The translations under genes were made by a program, and so were the position numbers. From assembly GCA_026399735.1 (NCBI GenBank), contig JAPLQK010000110.1:1-59517 (forward strand): DNA of 59,517 bases, in the 5' to 3' direction. Position 1 is the first letter of the stretch. Every line of letters starts with the position of its first letter. Of the stretch, positions 1 to 8,641 are shown in pieces. This DNA is from Pseudomonadota bacterium (GTDB lineage Bacteria > Pseudomonadota > Gammaproteobacteria > Burkholderiales > Gallionellaceae). The notes beneath the pieces were generated by a model. That model worked only from the letters and a program-made list of their open reading frames with translations. It had not been told where the DNA came from and searched no databases.

Positions 1-129
1 AAATTAGGTGCAGAGGTCGCCGCATGGCAATCGCACCGCGACCAGATTCACGCAAAGGTGAACTGGCAATTCACAACGGAAGATGCCCGCATCAAACTCA
101 AACGACTCTATCCGACATTTGATGCGTGA
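1..129 (+). mobile_element. IS630-family transposase, C-terminal end (cut by window edge)
   Basis: An open frame enters from the left edge and stops with TGA at 127-129. Its last 42 residues include the segment WQFTTEDARIKLKRLYP, which resembles the C-terminal tail of IS630-type DDE transposases that cut and paste at TA dinucleotides. The catalytic DDE residues and the left end of the element lie outside the window, so activity cannot be judged. A TA at about 137-138, just after the stop, could be the target-site edge. The stop codon of the opposite-strand gene at 108-428 lies inside this transposase end, which suggests the element landed in that gene's 3' end. Confidence 0.7.
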
Positions 130-428
130 CATGACACTAGATACTTTTTAAACTCCTTAATCAGTGGGTCAAATGAACAAAGGTCAATTGCTTCTAATTC
201 ATTGTCTGGGTTACTACCCTCTTCGTTATAATGAAATTCTTCATCCTCTAAAATATCTGTTTGAATGTATATAGCTTTTACACCAAGTACCTGAGCTATT
301 TCAAAATACTCTTCTATGTCACCAATAAAATTTTCGGTCGAATATTGTTTTTCCAACGGGCTACCGCCAATATGGATTGGATGAATATTAACCAATCTAA
401 GTTTATTTTTTAGCTCTTGAAGTGTCAT
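108..428 (-). CDS. Hypothetical AT-rich acidic protein, 106 aa
   Basis: I do not recognise this family. The protein is acidic, soluble and without a signal peptide, with an acidic stretch around residues 60-85. The gene is clearly more AT-rich than everything to its right, which suggests recent acquisition. ATG at 426-428 follows an AAGG six bases upstream. The final residues (VSCHASNVG) are read from DNA that appears to belong to the neighbouring IS630-type element, so the natural C-terminus may have been replaced by the insertion. It could be a cargo or immunity-type orphan; no function can be assigned. Confidence 0.55.
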   Translation of the reverse strand: MTLQELKNKLRLVNIHPIHIGGSPLEKQYSTENFIGDIEEYFEIAQVLGVKAIYIQTDILEDEEFHYNEEGSNPDNELEAIDLCSFDPLIKEFKKYLVSCHASNVG

Positions 429-494
429 AAAAAACCTTATGAGTATTTAACTTAGGAGGCATCTCGTTACCAAAAACCATCTCTCTGACATGAC

Positions 495-1904
495 TCATTT
501 TGCATCAGAAGAACCAGTATATTTGAGCTCAGCGAAATTTGCGGCCATTGTGGGGTTGCCTCTGGTCAGCTTCTTGACGGTCAAGTCCTCGGCTTTGTTG
601 TTGGCAAGACGGAGGTTGTTTTCTGAACCGAGAAGGGCTTCCTTAGTCTTCTGGAGATGGTCGATGGTCTTGTCGATCTCATCAATAGCCGTCTTAAATT
701 TCTTGGACGCCAGCTCGTAGTTACGGGAGAAGCCAGTCTTGAACGCATCGAGCTCGCTTTCGAAGTTCGTTATATCAATATTCTGTGCTTTCACCAGCGC
801 GAGCTCGGTTTTGTACTTAAGTGAGTTCTGGGCGGCATTTCGCAGCAGAGTAATAATCGGGATGAAGAATTGTGGCCGGACAACATACATCTTCGGGTAA
901 CGGTGAGACACATCGACAATGCCGGAATTGTAAAGCTCGCTATCAGGCTCAAGAAGTGAAACGAGCACGGCGTATTCACTGTTCTTCTCAGTGCGGTCTT
1001 TGTCGAGCTCTTTGAGAAAGTCTTCGTTTTTCTTCTTGGTCGCTGTTTCGTCGCTTTCGTTCTTCATCTCGAACATGACTGAGACAATCTCGGTGCCAGC
1101 TTCATCAGAGTCGCGAAAGATGTAGTCGCCCTTGCTGCCGGTACGCGCGTCGTTGTCCTTCTCAAAATATGCCCTTGGAAACGCCATCGCCCGAATGCGG
1201 TTGAACTCGGTCTCGCAATGCTGCTCGAGGGTTTCCCCAACCATTTTGGTCGACAGGCGGGCCTTCATATCACGGAGGCGTTCAATCGACTCATCACGAT
1301 CCTTGATTTGCGTCTCGTACTTGTCCCTGAGCGACTTCTCGGCGAGTTGCTTCTCAAGTTCTACTCGCTCGAGGCCATTCTTCAGCTGGTCGCGTTCCTT
1401 CTCGACTGTACTTACTGCTTCGGTGATTGCGAGCTTCTGTGCAACCTCGATGGCATCGAGAGTGGCTTTCAGACCTTGAATCTCCGCATCCTTCGTTGCG
1501 GCAGCCATCTGTAGTTCACTCAAGAGCTTCGCGTCTGCTAGCTCGGAAGCGGCTCGTTTTTCATGCTTCGTCTTCTCTAGTTCGTTCGCGAGCGCGTCAC
1601 GTTCTTTTTCCACTGTTTTTAGGGCCTCGGTTACAGCGAGTTTTCGAGCTATCTCACCGGCTTCGAGCTTGGCCTTCAGCTCCTGAATTTCGGCTTCCTT
1701 TGTTGCGGCAGCTTTCTGTGATTCATTGGCGGCTTTGGTTTTAGCGAGTTCAACAGCATTCTGTTTGTCCTGCTCGGCCAACTCAAGCCGCTCGTGCAAC
1801 TGTTTCTCGAAGTCAGTATCGCGTATCTGCTTCAGGATGTTCGCGTATCCAGCCTCGTCAATTTTGAATGCTTTCCCGCAGTGCGGGCATTTAATCTCGT
1901 TCAT
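495..1904 (-). CDS. DUF2130 coiled-coil protein
   Basis: A 469-residue protein with the DUF2130 layout. It has an N-terminal Cys pair in CPHCGKAF (probably zinc-binding), then a long charged coiled coil rich in Ala, Glu and Lys with two internally similar blocks (KDAEIQ/KEAEIQ and 'ITEA..TVEKERD' segments). The C-terminal globular domain includes [19 protein letters not shown] and [22 protein letters not shown]. The family is widespread and poorly characterised; the C-terminal domain has been likened to restriction-type nuclease folds, and the coiled coil recalls RmuC or SMC-like proteins. I chose the internal ATG at 1902-1904 because AGGAG lies just upstream and CPHCG then sits at the N-terminus. 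A longer reading would begin at 1973. It is probably an accessory gene. Confidence 0.8.
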   Translation of the reverse strand: MNEIKCPHCGKAFKIDEAGYANILKQIRDTDFEKQLHERLELAEQDKQNAVELAKTKAANESQKAAATKEAEIQELKAKLEAGEIARKLAVTEALKTVEKERDALANELEKTKHEKRAASELADAKLLSELQMAAATKDAEIQGLKATLDAIEVAQKLAITEAVSTVEKERDQLKNGLERVELEKQLAEKSLRDKYETQIKDRDESIERLRDMKARLSTKMVGETLEQHCETEFNRIRAMAFPRAYFEKDNDARTGSKGDYIFRDSDEAGTEIVSVMFEMKNESDETATKKKNEDFLKELDKDRTEKNSEYAVLVSLLEPDSELYNSGIVDVSHRYPKMYVVRPQFFIPIITLLRNAAQNSLKYKTELALVKAQNIDITNFESELDAFKTGFSRNYELASKKFKTAIDEIDKTIDHLQKTKEALLGSENNLRLANNKAEDLTVKKLTRGNPTMAANFAELKYTGSSDAK

Positions 1905-2481
1905 ATCCGCTCCTGCCGCCTTAGTCAAATCTGTTTGAAAGAAATTAAATGGGTCAACTGAAGCTGAGCCCATACTATTTTTTGTCTCTGTTTAATTAGT
2001 CTGCGTAGCCCTCAGTGACGAGGTTCCCGCGTTCGCTGGAGGTGAGCGGATTCTGATTGTGTGCTTGCGGTTGAGACAAGTGCTTCTCCCTTCAGTCATG
2101 AACTGGCTATGCTACCGCCTGTGCGGGAACTCGTTTGCGCCAGCTCCTAGTCCAGGGAATTCTGCCTTTAGCCTCGCACCGTACTTGCTGTGCGTGTGCT
2201 GTGGGCAGTTTTGCAAGTCTTCGGACTGTAATCGACGCGGTGGTATGTGTCAACACGCCGCTCACCCATGAAGGTTGCGAAATCATGTGTGTTTTATGAA
2301 TGACCGCAATTGGCACCTTGTTGCTGTCTGCGAACAGCTGGTTTCTGGAAGCAAATTTTCAACCTCAATGGACCGCAATTGGCACCCGCTCGGCTATGCA
2401 AACTGCCTGCCGTAAAGCTGCATGTCGTGGAATTTTCCGGGTTCAAGGCTCAGGAAAGTCACAGCGATCAGTTTTTTGGTT
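1905..2481. other. Gene-poor region with remnants and repeats
   Basis: No convincing gene is visible here. Short frames on both strands have no recognisable motifs and no good ribosome binding sites. The region contains two direct copies of GACCGCAATTGGCAC at 2302-2316 and 2371-2385. The surrounding ~50 bases recur in diverged form at 3270-3324, on the other side of the toxin-antitoxin pair. It probably represents decayed mobile DNA. Confidence 0.5.
2302..2352 (+). repeat. Diverged direct repeat, copy A
   Basis: About 51 bases beginning GACCGCAATTGGCACC and ending CTGGTTTCTGGAAGC. A related copy lies at 3270-3324 in the same orientation, with a 3-base insertion after GACC and scattered substitutions. 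The 15-base head recurs a third time at 2371-2385. The two copies bracket the TumE/TumA pair. Confidence 0.55.
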
Positions 2482-2829
2482 TCAATTCAAGCTAACTGTT
2501 GCCTGAACAGAGTCATATAGTGTCCTGATTCCTTGAGCATCCCGCTCAATCAATCCAGCTGCAGCAAGCGCTTCCACATCGGTATGAACTCTTTTGTAAT
2601 CACGATTAAGAACGCGCGCCAAAGTAGCCACATTTTTTTCTTGATGACGATGCAGGTGCTTCAGAATCTCCAGGCGCTTTGGTGACAAGGTCGTCATCAT
2701 GGCATCCAGGCTGAAAAAAGACAGGTGGCGTTCTTCCACTTTCTGGCCATTTTCCAATCGTTTCCAGGCGTCAATGAAACGCTTTCCCATGTCATTAATA
2801 TCACCAACATGCAATTTAACTTCGTTCAT
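2482..2829 (-). CDS. TumA-type antitoxin, HVO_A0114-like winged-helix protein
   Basis: 115 residues. The second half reads as a winged helix-turn-helix (LSPKRLEILKHLHRHQEKNV, then YKRVHTDVEALAAAGLIERD), typical of the HVO_A0114/MarR-like putative DNA-binding proteins that pair with TumE-type toxins. The expected role is to bind the toxin and repress their shared promoter. The ATG overlaps the toxin stop by four bases (ATGA), indicating translational coupling in the order toxin then antitoxin, which is typical of this family. The N-terminal ~50 residues have no recognised motif and may bind the toxin. Assignment rests on family resemblance and gene pairing. Confidence 0.75.
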   Translation of the reverse strand: MNEVKLHVGDINDMGKRFIDAWKRLENGQKVEERHLSFFSLDAMMTTLSPKRLEILKHLHRHQEKNVATLARVLNRDYKRVHTDVEALAAAGLIERDAQGIRTLYDSVQATVSLN

Positions 2830-3113
2830 TCTTTGCTCCTTTCCCTGGCAACATCACTCAGAAAATCTGCGACAAGCTGTTCGACTGTCGTAAATAAATA
2901 GGCTTCTTCATCTTCGCCGATATGTTTGTGGTCACCTTTGCCGCGTTCGTTGTCATACCCAACGATGCGTGTTCCGGGTGAGCCATAAAACAGGCTGTAT
3001 TTCAGCATGTGCCTACTACCGGCAACAGAGCCTGACAATTCCCATATCGTCATTTCAATGATTGAACCATCAGGGTAAACAGCCTTGTCGTGGAATGCGA
3101 GATGAGATTTCAT
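2826..3113 (-). CDS. TumE-family (DUF6516) toxin
   Basis: 95 residues with the TumE/DUF6516 signature: YPDGSIIEMTIWEL near the start, KYSLFYGSPGTRIVGYDNER in the middle, a GDHKH motif, and VEQLVADFLSDV at the end. Family members are proposed toxins of type II toxin-antitoxin loci. The exact target is not evident from sequence. I chose the ATG at 3111-3113 because family members begin MK just before the first beta strand; an in-frame extension to a TTG at 3152 is possible but lacks a good ribosome binding site. It is the first gene of the pair, followed by the antitoxin with ATGA overlap. Confidence 0.75.
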   Translation of the reverse strand: MKSHLAFHDKAVYPDGSIIEMTIWELSGSVAGSRHMLKYSLFYGSPGTRIVGYDNERGKGDHKHIGEDEEAYLFTTVEQLVADFLSDVARERSKE

Positions 3114-3269
3114 AATATGGCGCAGGTTGCCATAAATAATCAGAGGCGTCAATAATTCTTTCGTGCGTTGGCTGCGAAAAATTCCGACAAGGATGCCAAT
3201 GATTTTTTACTATTTCGATGTCCAATCTGACCTGATCAATTTGAAAACCACCTATGGAAGAACATCCGT

Positions 3270-3324
3270 GACCATCAGCAATTGGCACCTTGCTGTTACA
3301 CGCGACTGACTGGTTTCCGGAAGC
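3270..3324 (+). repeat. Diverged direct repeat, copy B
   Basis: Starts GACCATCAGCAATTGGCACC and ends CTGGTTTCCGGAAGC, matching copy A at 2302-2352 in order and orientation. It lies in the 285-base gap between the toxin start and the ParA gene, where no gene is evident. Confidence 0.55.
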
Positions 3325-3398
3325 TGAATATCCTGCCTCGACGAACTGCATTTCGTTCCGTCATGAAATTTCATGGCACTGAGATCCGCGCTATCGCC

Positions 3399-4163
3399 TC
3401 AGGCAAAAAAATCGGTATCCCACAACTCCTGGGCCAGTGCCCGATAGTCATAAGCGCCGGGGCTCTTGGGCGCAAACGCAAAAATATCCTGCCCGTGCAT
3501 CGGACTGGTCGCAAGCCCCACGGTCTCGCTGATGCGCGTCGTGCAGACGATATTGCCAAATTTAAATTTCAGCTTCTCGTATATCTCGAATGAAAGCTTG
3601 CGCCGCGAATCGAAACGCGTCACCACGATGCGGCGCTCAATCTTGCGATTCAGTTTGGTTTCCAGCACATTCAGCGCGCTGTCCAGCCGGTGCACACCTT
3701 GCAGCGACAGGAAGTCGGCGGACACTGGAATCAACACGCGATCGCATGCCAGCAGGGCATTCAATGTCAGCACCCCCAGCATCGGACAGCAATCGATCAT
3801 GATCGGCGCACCCGTCAACGCCAGATCCTCATTTAAACCGCGTTTCAATAAATTGGCAGCCTTTGGATCACTGCCCAGCAGCGCATCTATCTTGGCCAAT
3901 TCCAAAACGGCCGGAATGGCTTGCCAGCCTCGCGCTGTATCGCACAACAAACTGGCCAGCGGCGTTTTATGTTTGAAAAAACCGGCCATACTGTTTTCCG
4001 AACGGACATTCTTGATGCCGCTGGCCAGCGTCAGATGTCCCTGAGGATCAAGGTCGAGCGCGATAGGCGACAGCTCCGCGATACTCAGCGCAGCGGTGAC
4101 ATTCAGACAGGTGGTGGTTTTACCCACGCCACCCTTTTGATTAAATACGGCGATAACCGCCAT
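3399..4163 (-). CDS. Orphan ParA-family ATPase
   Basis: 254 residues with a deviant Walker A (KGGVGKTTTCLNV, residues 10-22), a Walker A' LDLDPQGHLT and a Walker B-like MIDCCPMLG, all typical of ParA/Soj/MinD-type ATPases that dimerise on ATP and position DNA or protein cargo. No ParB, parS cluster or replication gene is adjacent, so it is an orphan. It may position another cargo or be left over from a mobile element. ATG follows AAAGGA closely. It lies downstream of the PLP/ATP-grasp operon on the same strand but is separated by about 220 bases. That gap holds a short inverted repeat (CGTAAAAGT...ACTTTACG, about 4276-4305) that may be a weak terminator. Confidence 0.85.
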   Translation of the reverse strand: MAVIAVFNQKGGVGKTTTCLNVTAALSIAELSPIALDLDPQGHLTLASGIKNVRSENSMAGFFKHKTPLASLLCDTARGWQAIPAVLELAKIDALLGSDPKAANLLKRGLNEDLALTGAPIMIDCCPMLGVLTLNALLACDRVLIPVSADFLSLQGVHRLDSALNVLETKLNRKIERRIVVTRFDSRRKLSFEIYEKLKFKFGNIVCTTRISETVGLATSPMHGQDIFAFAPKSPGAYDYRALAQELWDTDFFA

Positions 4164-4382
4164 TTGCTATCCTTTTTTCGGGTAATCCCGTTCAACCGTG
4201 ACTGCCGGTTTTAGTTCAATCTGCCCCAGATTATGGTCACTTGGCGCAATATATTTCCGCTGTTAAGGATACCTCGTAAAAGTGCTTATTCCAAGAACTT
4301 TACGCGGTTTGGCGGATGGCTGCCTGTCCTGCCATGACTTCAGTGAGGACGACCAGTCCGGCAATGATTTCCCGTGAACCGA

Positions 4383-5726
4383 TCAAATCAGCCGCGCTGC
4401 TTTGTCCAGTGCAGCCATGGCATCGGTAATCACTCTGGAAATTCCATCTTGTGCAGCCGCATCGCTGATTTGTCGCGCGCTGATACACAGACGCAATGCG
4501 CTCACCGCGACACCCTCGCGCGTGCCACAGGCGACCGGCTGCCCGAGCTGGCAGCGTATGCTATCCGAACCAACGTTTTGCGACAGTTGACGGTAGACCC
4601 GCAGCGTTTCACTGCGACTGAGCGGAACACGCCCGAGCGATGTTGAGTGGTAAAGCAAAAACGGAAAAATGGTCTGAATATGATCCCAACTCTGCTGCAT
4701 CTGCAACGGCTGACGATCAAGTCCCGGCACGGCTACAGGCTCGAAGTGGGAATCGTTCAGCAGACGATATTGAATGGCCCGGGCAAAAGTGTCCAGATAA
4801 TCAATGATCGTCTCTTGCGGCAAGGCACGAAACCGGCGCAATTCGACCAGCGCCGCTTCCCAGCGCAGCAGCAGGCCAAAGCCCACAAGTTCATCCCTCA
4901 TGCATTGGCTTTCCGGCAACAGCAACGCAGCAGAAAATGACGGGCCGGCAAGGAATTTTGAGCCGGTCAGCGCAACCATGAATCCCTGTTGCAAATAGGC
5001 GCGCAAAGTGGATGGTGCAATGCGAAACTGACAGGCATCCACCAGCACCAGCACCTGATCCGGATGGCGCCGGTGCAATTGCATCACGCAGGCCGGACTG
5101 GGCGCGATCAGCCCCGTCTTGGATTGATCCGCCATAATCAGCAGGATGCGCTGACCCGACGCTACGGCCTTTGCAACCAGATTCGTTGCATCCGCATCGA
5201 TGTCAGCTATCGGGCGCGGCTCACCATCGGCCGTTCGCAGTATCACCTTCGCACAATCAAAAGCCGACAAGGCGGCTGCCACACCGCTGCCAGTTTCATC
5301 CTCTTCCACCATGACCACCTTCAGCAGCTGACCGGCAGCAGTATGGCGTGCCGCGATGAAATGCGCATGTGTACCCGATGTAGCGAATACCAGTCGGACG
5401 TCCAAATCGGACACCTGTGCCAGGTCCAGCAATTCCAGGCGGATGCGCTGCATTTCGCGCGCACAGACCGCATCCGGCGTATCCGTACATGCCTGTAGCA
5501 ACTCCCGCAACCTGTCTGCCGCTGCAAATCCCGCCTGCGAAATCGTCGTTGCCGTAGAAGAGCCAAAAGCCAGCAATTCAGGATCAGGAACAGGACTGCA
5601 ACCGTACTTGTTCAAGCCGCTGACAGGGTCGAGTGCAATACGCGCATCGCCACCGGATACCAGCAGCTGCTCTGTCGTTGGAAATTTTTGAGTGTTGATC
5701 AAAACGTCAGGCTTGCTGCATGGCAT
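4383..5726 (-). CDS. Fold-type I PLP enzyme, aminotransferase class V-like
   Basis: 447 residues. PLP-enzyme landmarks are visible: phosphate-cup ATSGTHAHF (about 115-123), the Asp that pairs with the pyridine nitrogen in VDACQF (D230), and a probable Schiff-base lysine K257 in TGSKFLAGP, which resembles the HK(F/Y)-GP motif of class V aminotransferases, cysteine desulfurases and kynureninases. The usual His before the lysine is replaced by Ser, and overall similarity to named families is weak, so the substrate is unknown. It is the last of three genes and its start overlaps the ATP-grasp gene by 20 bases. It could be an aminotransferase, a lyase or a C-S/C-N bond enzyme. Confidence 0.7.
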   Translation of the reverse strand: MPCSKPDVLINTQKFPTTEQLLVSGGDARIALDPVSGLNKYGCSPVPDPELLAFGSSTATTISQAGFAAADRLRELLQACTDTPDAVCAREMQRIRLELLDLAQVSDLDVRLVFATSGTHAHFIAARHTAAGQLLKVVMVEEDETGSGVAAALSAFDCAKVILRTADGEPRPIADIDADATNLVAKAVASGQRILLIMADQSKTGLIAPSPACVMQLHRRHPDQVLVLVDACQFRIAPSTLRAYLQQGFMVALTGSKFLAGPSFSAALLLPESQCMRDELVGFGLLLRWEAALVELRRFRALPQETIIDYLDTFARAIQYRLLNDSHFEPVAVPGLDRQPLQMQQSWDHIQTIFPFLLYHSTSLGRVPLSRSETLRVYRQLSQNVGSDSIRCQLGQPVACGTREGVAVSALRLCISARQISDAAAQDGISRVITDAMAALDKAARLI

Positions 5727-6957
5727 GAATCAGCATCTGGCGAAAGGCCGCAAATACCTTGTGCATCTGCGGCTGTTTATATGGAAAAATATCAATAGAA
5801 TCAACAGCATGAACAACCATACAACTATCGACTTCAAAAATCAGCAGACGTCCGTCCGCCGACTCGGCGCAATCGATGCCGACATAGTTCAGGCCCAGTC
5901 GTGCGTTGATCTCGTTAAAGGCTGCCGCATGACGAACGGCAAAACCCGCATCGAAATCGGCCATGAATTGCGCTTCTTCAGCCCGCTTATCCGCGCTGTC
6001 CGCCATGCCCGCATTCAAATAATGAATCATCCAGTGTTCGGATATACCCATGTGGCAAATAAACGGCCGCCCTTCGATCAGCACGATCCGGTATTTGCGG
6101 AATAGTCCGTCAGCGCTGCGATAATCGACAAAGCGGGAAACATAAAACTCGCTGTTTGTCATCCGGTTCAGGTAACCGGCAATCTCGCCCGCATCCGCCA
6201 GTTTTTCCAGCCCCTGACCCGCATGAGAATCAACCGGACGGACGATCACCGGAAAATCCCCGTCGTCAAGAATTGCAGCGATGCCAAGTTCACCGCATGC
6301 AACCCGTTCCAGCTCCTCTCTGGCAATTTTCGCGGTCGTCGGCATATCCAGACCCGGCACGGATTTGAGTCGCGCACCGTTGTTATCGCGCGACAGTGTG
6401 GCGATGTGTTCCGGCCGGTTAAGCACCGGGCATGGCCATGCAGCAATCGCCGTCTGAATTTTACCGAGCAAAGGGAGGTTCTGTTCGGATTCGGCAATGG
6501 CCACAAACAGTACATCGTGTTCCGGCAAGCGTTGAGGCAGATCCAGCGCTTGCGTCACATAGACGATATCCAATGCGACATCCACATCTTCAAGCAGGAA
6601 TTCAACCGGGGAATTGGCCATTAAATCCCCTTCCCCCATGATGGCGAGCAGGCGCAGGGTCGCCGTATTTCTATCCGGCAGACCTCGGCCCATCGGCGGC
6701 GAATATATTTGCTGCAGCGCCAATGCCTGACGCTGGATATCCAGTCCCAATTCACGATCGCCGCGCAGTTGCAAAATCGTCGACAAGTCCATCAGCGCAT
6801 TCGCATCCGCCGTGTGCGGGTCAGCGCCTGCCCGTGCGATCAGTTGCAACCCCAGCGTGCCCATGTCTTCTCCGGTGATGGTCATGCGCATCAGCGCGGG
6901 CAAGCCAATGAGATGATGGTCTTGCTTCAAATCGTGCTGTTCAACCGTAATATCCAT
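5707..6957 (-). CDS. TPR-linked ATP-grasp ligase (RimK/glutathione synthetase-like)
   Basis: 416 residues. Residues ~45-90 resemble a short tetratricopeptide segment (NALMDLSTILQLRGDRELG). The C-terminal half looks like an ATP-grasp fold: FPVIVRPVDSHAGQG (nucleotide-binding lysine position occupied by Arg), FRKYRIVLIEGRPF, and a metal-binding end YVGIDCAE...LLIFEVD. ATP-grasp enzymes join a carboxylate to an amine or thiol through an acyl phosphate. The start codon overlaps the decarboxylase stop by one base (TAATG), so the two are coupled. A plausible role is to ligate an amine made by the upstream decarboxylase, but this is inference. Confidence 0.75.
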   Translation of the reverse strand: MDITVEQHDLKQDHHLIGLPALMRMTITGEDMGTLGLQLIARAGADPHTADANALMDLSTILQLRGDRELGLDIQRQALALQQIYSPPMGRGLPDRNTATLRLLAIMGEGDLMANSPVEFLLEDVDVALDIVYVTQALDLPQRLPEHDVLFVAIAESEQNLPLLGKIQTAIAAWPCPVLNRPEHIATLSRDNNGARLKSVPGLDMPTTAKIAREELERVACGELGIAAILDDGDFPVIVRPVDSHAGQGLEKLADAGEIAGYLNRMTNSEFYVSRFVDYRSADGLFRKYRIVLIEGRPFICHMGISEHWMIHYLNAGMADSADKRAEEAQFMADFDAGFAVRHAAAFNEINARLGLNYVGIDCAESADGRLLIFEVDSCMVVHAVDSIDIFPYKQPQMHKVFAAFRQMLIHAMQQA

Positions 6958-8405
6958 TATTTGCTTTGTCCCTTGTTCCGTTCGATATCCGCACCGATTG
7001 CCAGCGTGGCCGTTATCAGCGCGTCGATATCACAAGCCTGCGTGCGATGATTGACGATGGCCGCCCGAATCGCGAGTTGTCCGTTGATTCTGGTGGAAGA
7101 AGGTGCCGCGATGCCCGACTCTTGCAGTGCGACCACAATATCCGCGTTTACGCTGTCGCTGCTGCGATAACGGAAACACACAATATTCAACGCAACAGGT
7201 GCCAGAAGTTCCAGCATGGGTTCTTCATCGATCCGTTGCCGCAGATACCGGGCGAGCGCACAGGTATTCGAAATAATCCTTCCCAGTTTTTCCGCACCAA
7301 ACACCTGCAAGGTAAACCAGGTCTTTAACGCACGAAATCCCCGCGATAAATCCGGGCCGTAGTCGCACGGCCAGGGCGAACCTGCCGCCATACCGCGTGT
7401 CTCACGCTGCAAATAGGCGGCGGGAGAGGCAAATGTATTGTGGTGCAATTCACCGTCGCGCACCAGCACGAACCCGGCATCGTAGGGCACCTGCCCCCAT
7501 TTGTGAAAATCGAAAGCGATGGAGTCGGCACGCTCGATGCCCTGCAACAGCGGCGCAATATCGGCAGCCAGCATCCCCAGCGCACCGCAAGCGCCATCCA
7601 CATGAAACCAGAGTCCTTCCTGCTTTGCAATGTCGGCAATTGCAGGCAACGGATCGATGGCACCGACATCGACAGTACCTGCCGTAGCCGCAATCAGAAA
7701 AGGCGTCAGACCAGCCAGCTTATCGACTTTGATGGCGCGTTCAAGTTCAGCCGTGTCCATCTGGAATTGCGCATTCAGCGGAATTTTGCGCAAAGCCTGC
7801 GTGCCGATACCGGCCATATCCATCGCCTGTGCCATGCTGATATGGGCACTGACTGAGGTATACCCAACCAGATGGCGTTCCGGACTCAAACCCGCCTCGC
7901 GCACCACACGGCCCATAACCGCAGTCCTGGCAACCAGCACGCTGATCAGATTGGCCATTGACGTGCCCGTGACAAACAACCCGCTGGCCGTTTGGGGAAA
8001 ACAAAATAGCTCGCGCACCCAACCCACCAGTTGACGTTCAACTTCCACCGGAATTTGCTCGCGCCCGCCCAGATTGGCATTAAGGCCTGCTGCGAGCATT
8101 TCGGCCAGCATCCCGACAGCGGTGCCGCCGCCATGCACCCAGCCCATGAAGCCAGGATGCGCATTTCCAATGGCATAAGGCAGCACATCCTGCATAAAGG
8201 TCGCATGTGCCGATGCCAGATCGCCAGACTCTGTCGGCAACGGCGTCCGGAACACCTCACGCACCTCGTCGGGGATCGGTTGCCAGACAGGTCGTTCACG
8301 CAGATTTTCGATGTAATCGAACATGTCATCCAGCATGCGATGTCCTTGCAGCCGGAATTTTGGCCAGTCTTCCGGATCAAGCGTTTCTTCTGTTGTGTCT
8401 AACAT
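6957..8405 (-). CDS. Group II PLP-dependent amino acid decarboxylase
   Basis: 482 residues from the chosen start. Features of the glutamate/aromatic amino acid decarboxylase family: GFMGWVHGGGTAVGM near residue 90, TGTSMANL at ~146-153, a PLP-stacking His in SAHIS (H188), HVDGACG (D270) and the Schiff-base lysine in DFHKWGQVPYDAG (K302). These enzymes remove the alpha-carboxylate of an amino acid to give an amine, though some catalyse oxidative or aldehyde-forming variants. The ATG at 8403-8405 is preceded by AGGAGAGG; a start 12 bases earlier would place the ribosome binding site inside the gene. It is the first gene of the operon, divergent from flgM. The substrate cannot be read from sequence. 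Confidence 0.85.
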   Translation of the reverse strand: MLDTTEETLDPEDWPKFRLQGHRMLDDMFDYIENLRERPVWQPIPDEVREVFRTPLPTESGDLASAHATFMQDVLPYAIGNAHPGFMGWVHGGGTAVGMLAEMLAAGLNANLGGREQIPVEVERQLVGWVRELFCFPQTASGLFVTGTSMANLISVLVARTAVMGRVVREAGLSPERHLVGYTSVSAHISMAQAMDMAGIGTQALRKIPLNAQFQMDTAELERAIKVDKLAGLTPFLIAATAGTVDVGAIDPLPAIADIAKQEGLWFHVDGACGALGMLAADIAPLLQGIERADSIAFDFHKWGQVPYDAGFVLVRDGELHHNTFASPAAYLQRETRGMAAGSPWPCDYGPDLSRGFRALKTWFTLQVFGAEKLGRIISNTCALARYLRQRIDEEPMLELLAPVALNIVCFRYRSSDSVNADIVVALQESGIAAPSSTRINGQLAIRAAIVNHRTQACDIDALITATLAIGADIERNKGQSK

Positions 8406-8570
8406 GCCTCTCCTCATGTGCGTGTCGGTTGCGCGTACAGAAGGCTAACATAACCCGGCAAACAGCTGTTTGTTTTTCGGAACAGCGAGCAAAATCACCG
8501 TTTATTCACCAGCACAACTGACCGTTTCTTGTTAATGTAACGATACTTTCACAAATAGTGTAAATTACGC

Positions 8571-8597
8571 TAAAGTTTTCCAGCTTCCATCCGATAT
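8571..8597 (+). promoter_or_regulatory. Sigma-28 (FliA) promoter of flgM
   Basis: TAAAGTTT at 8571-8578, an 11-base spacer, then TCCGATAT at 8590-8597. This matches the sigma-28 consensus TAAAGTTT-N11-GCCGATAA perfectly at -35 and at six of eight positions at -10. It lies 44 bases upstream of the flgM ATG. Confidence 0.8.
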
Positions 8598-8641
8598 AGA
8601 TAATCAACGACCACAAGTTTTGCCCGATTGAGAGGACTACC

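Noticed and set aside
2059-2506. Short plus-strand frames in the gene-poor region
   Set aside because: They have no family resemblance or good start sites and overlap repeated DNA.
3070-3351. Minus-strand frame of 93 codons overlapping the toxin start
   Set aside because: It overlaps the TumE gene in a different frame and reads across a repeat; composition is not gene-like.
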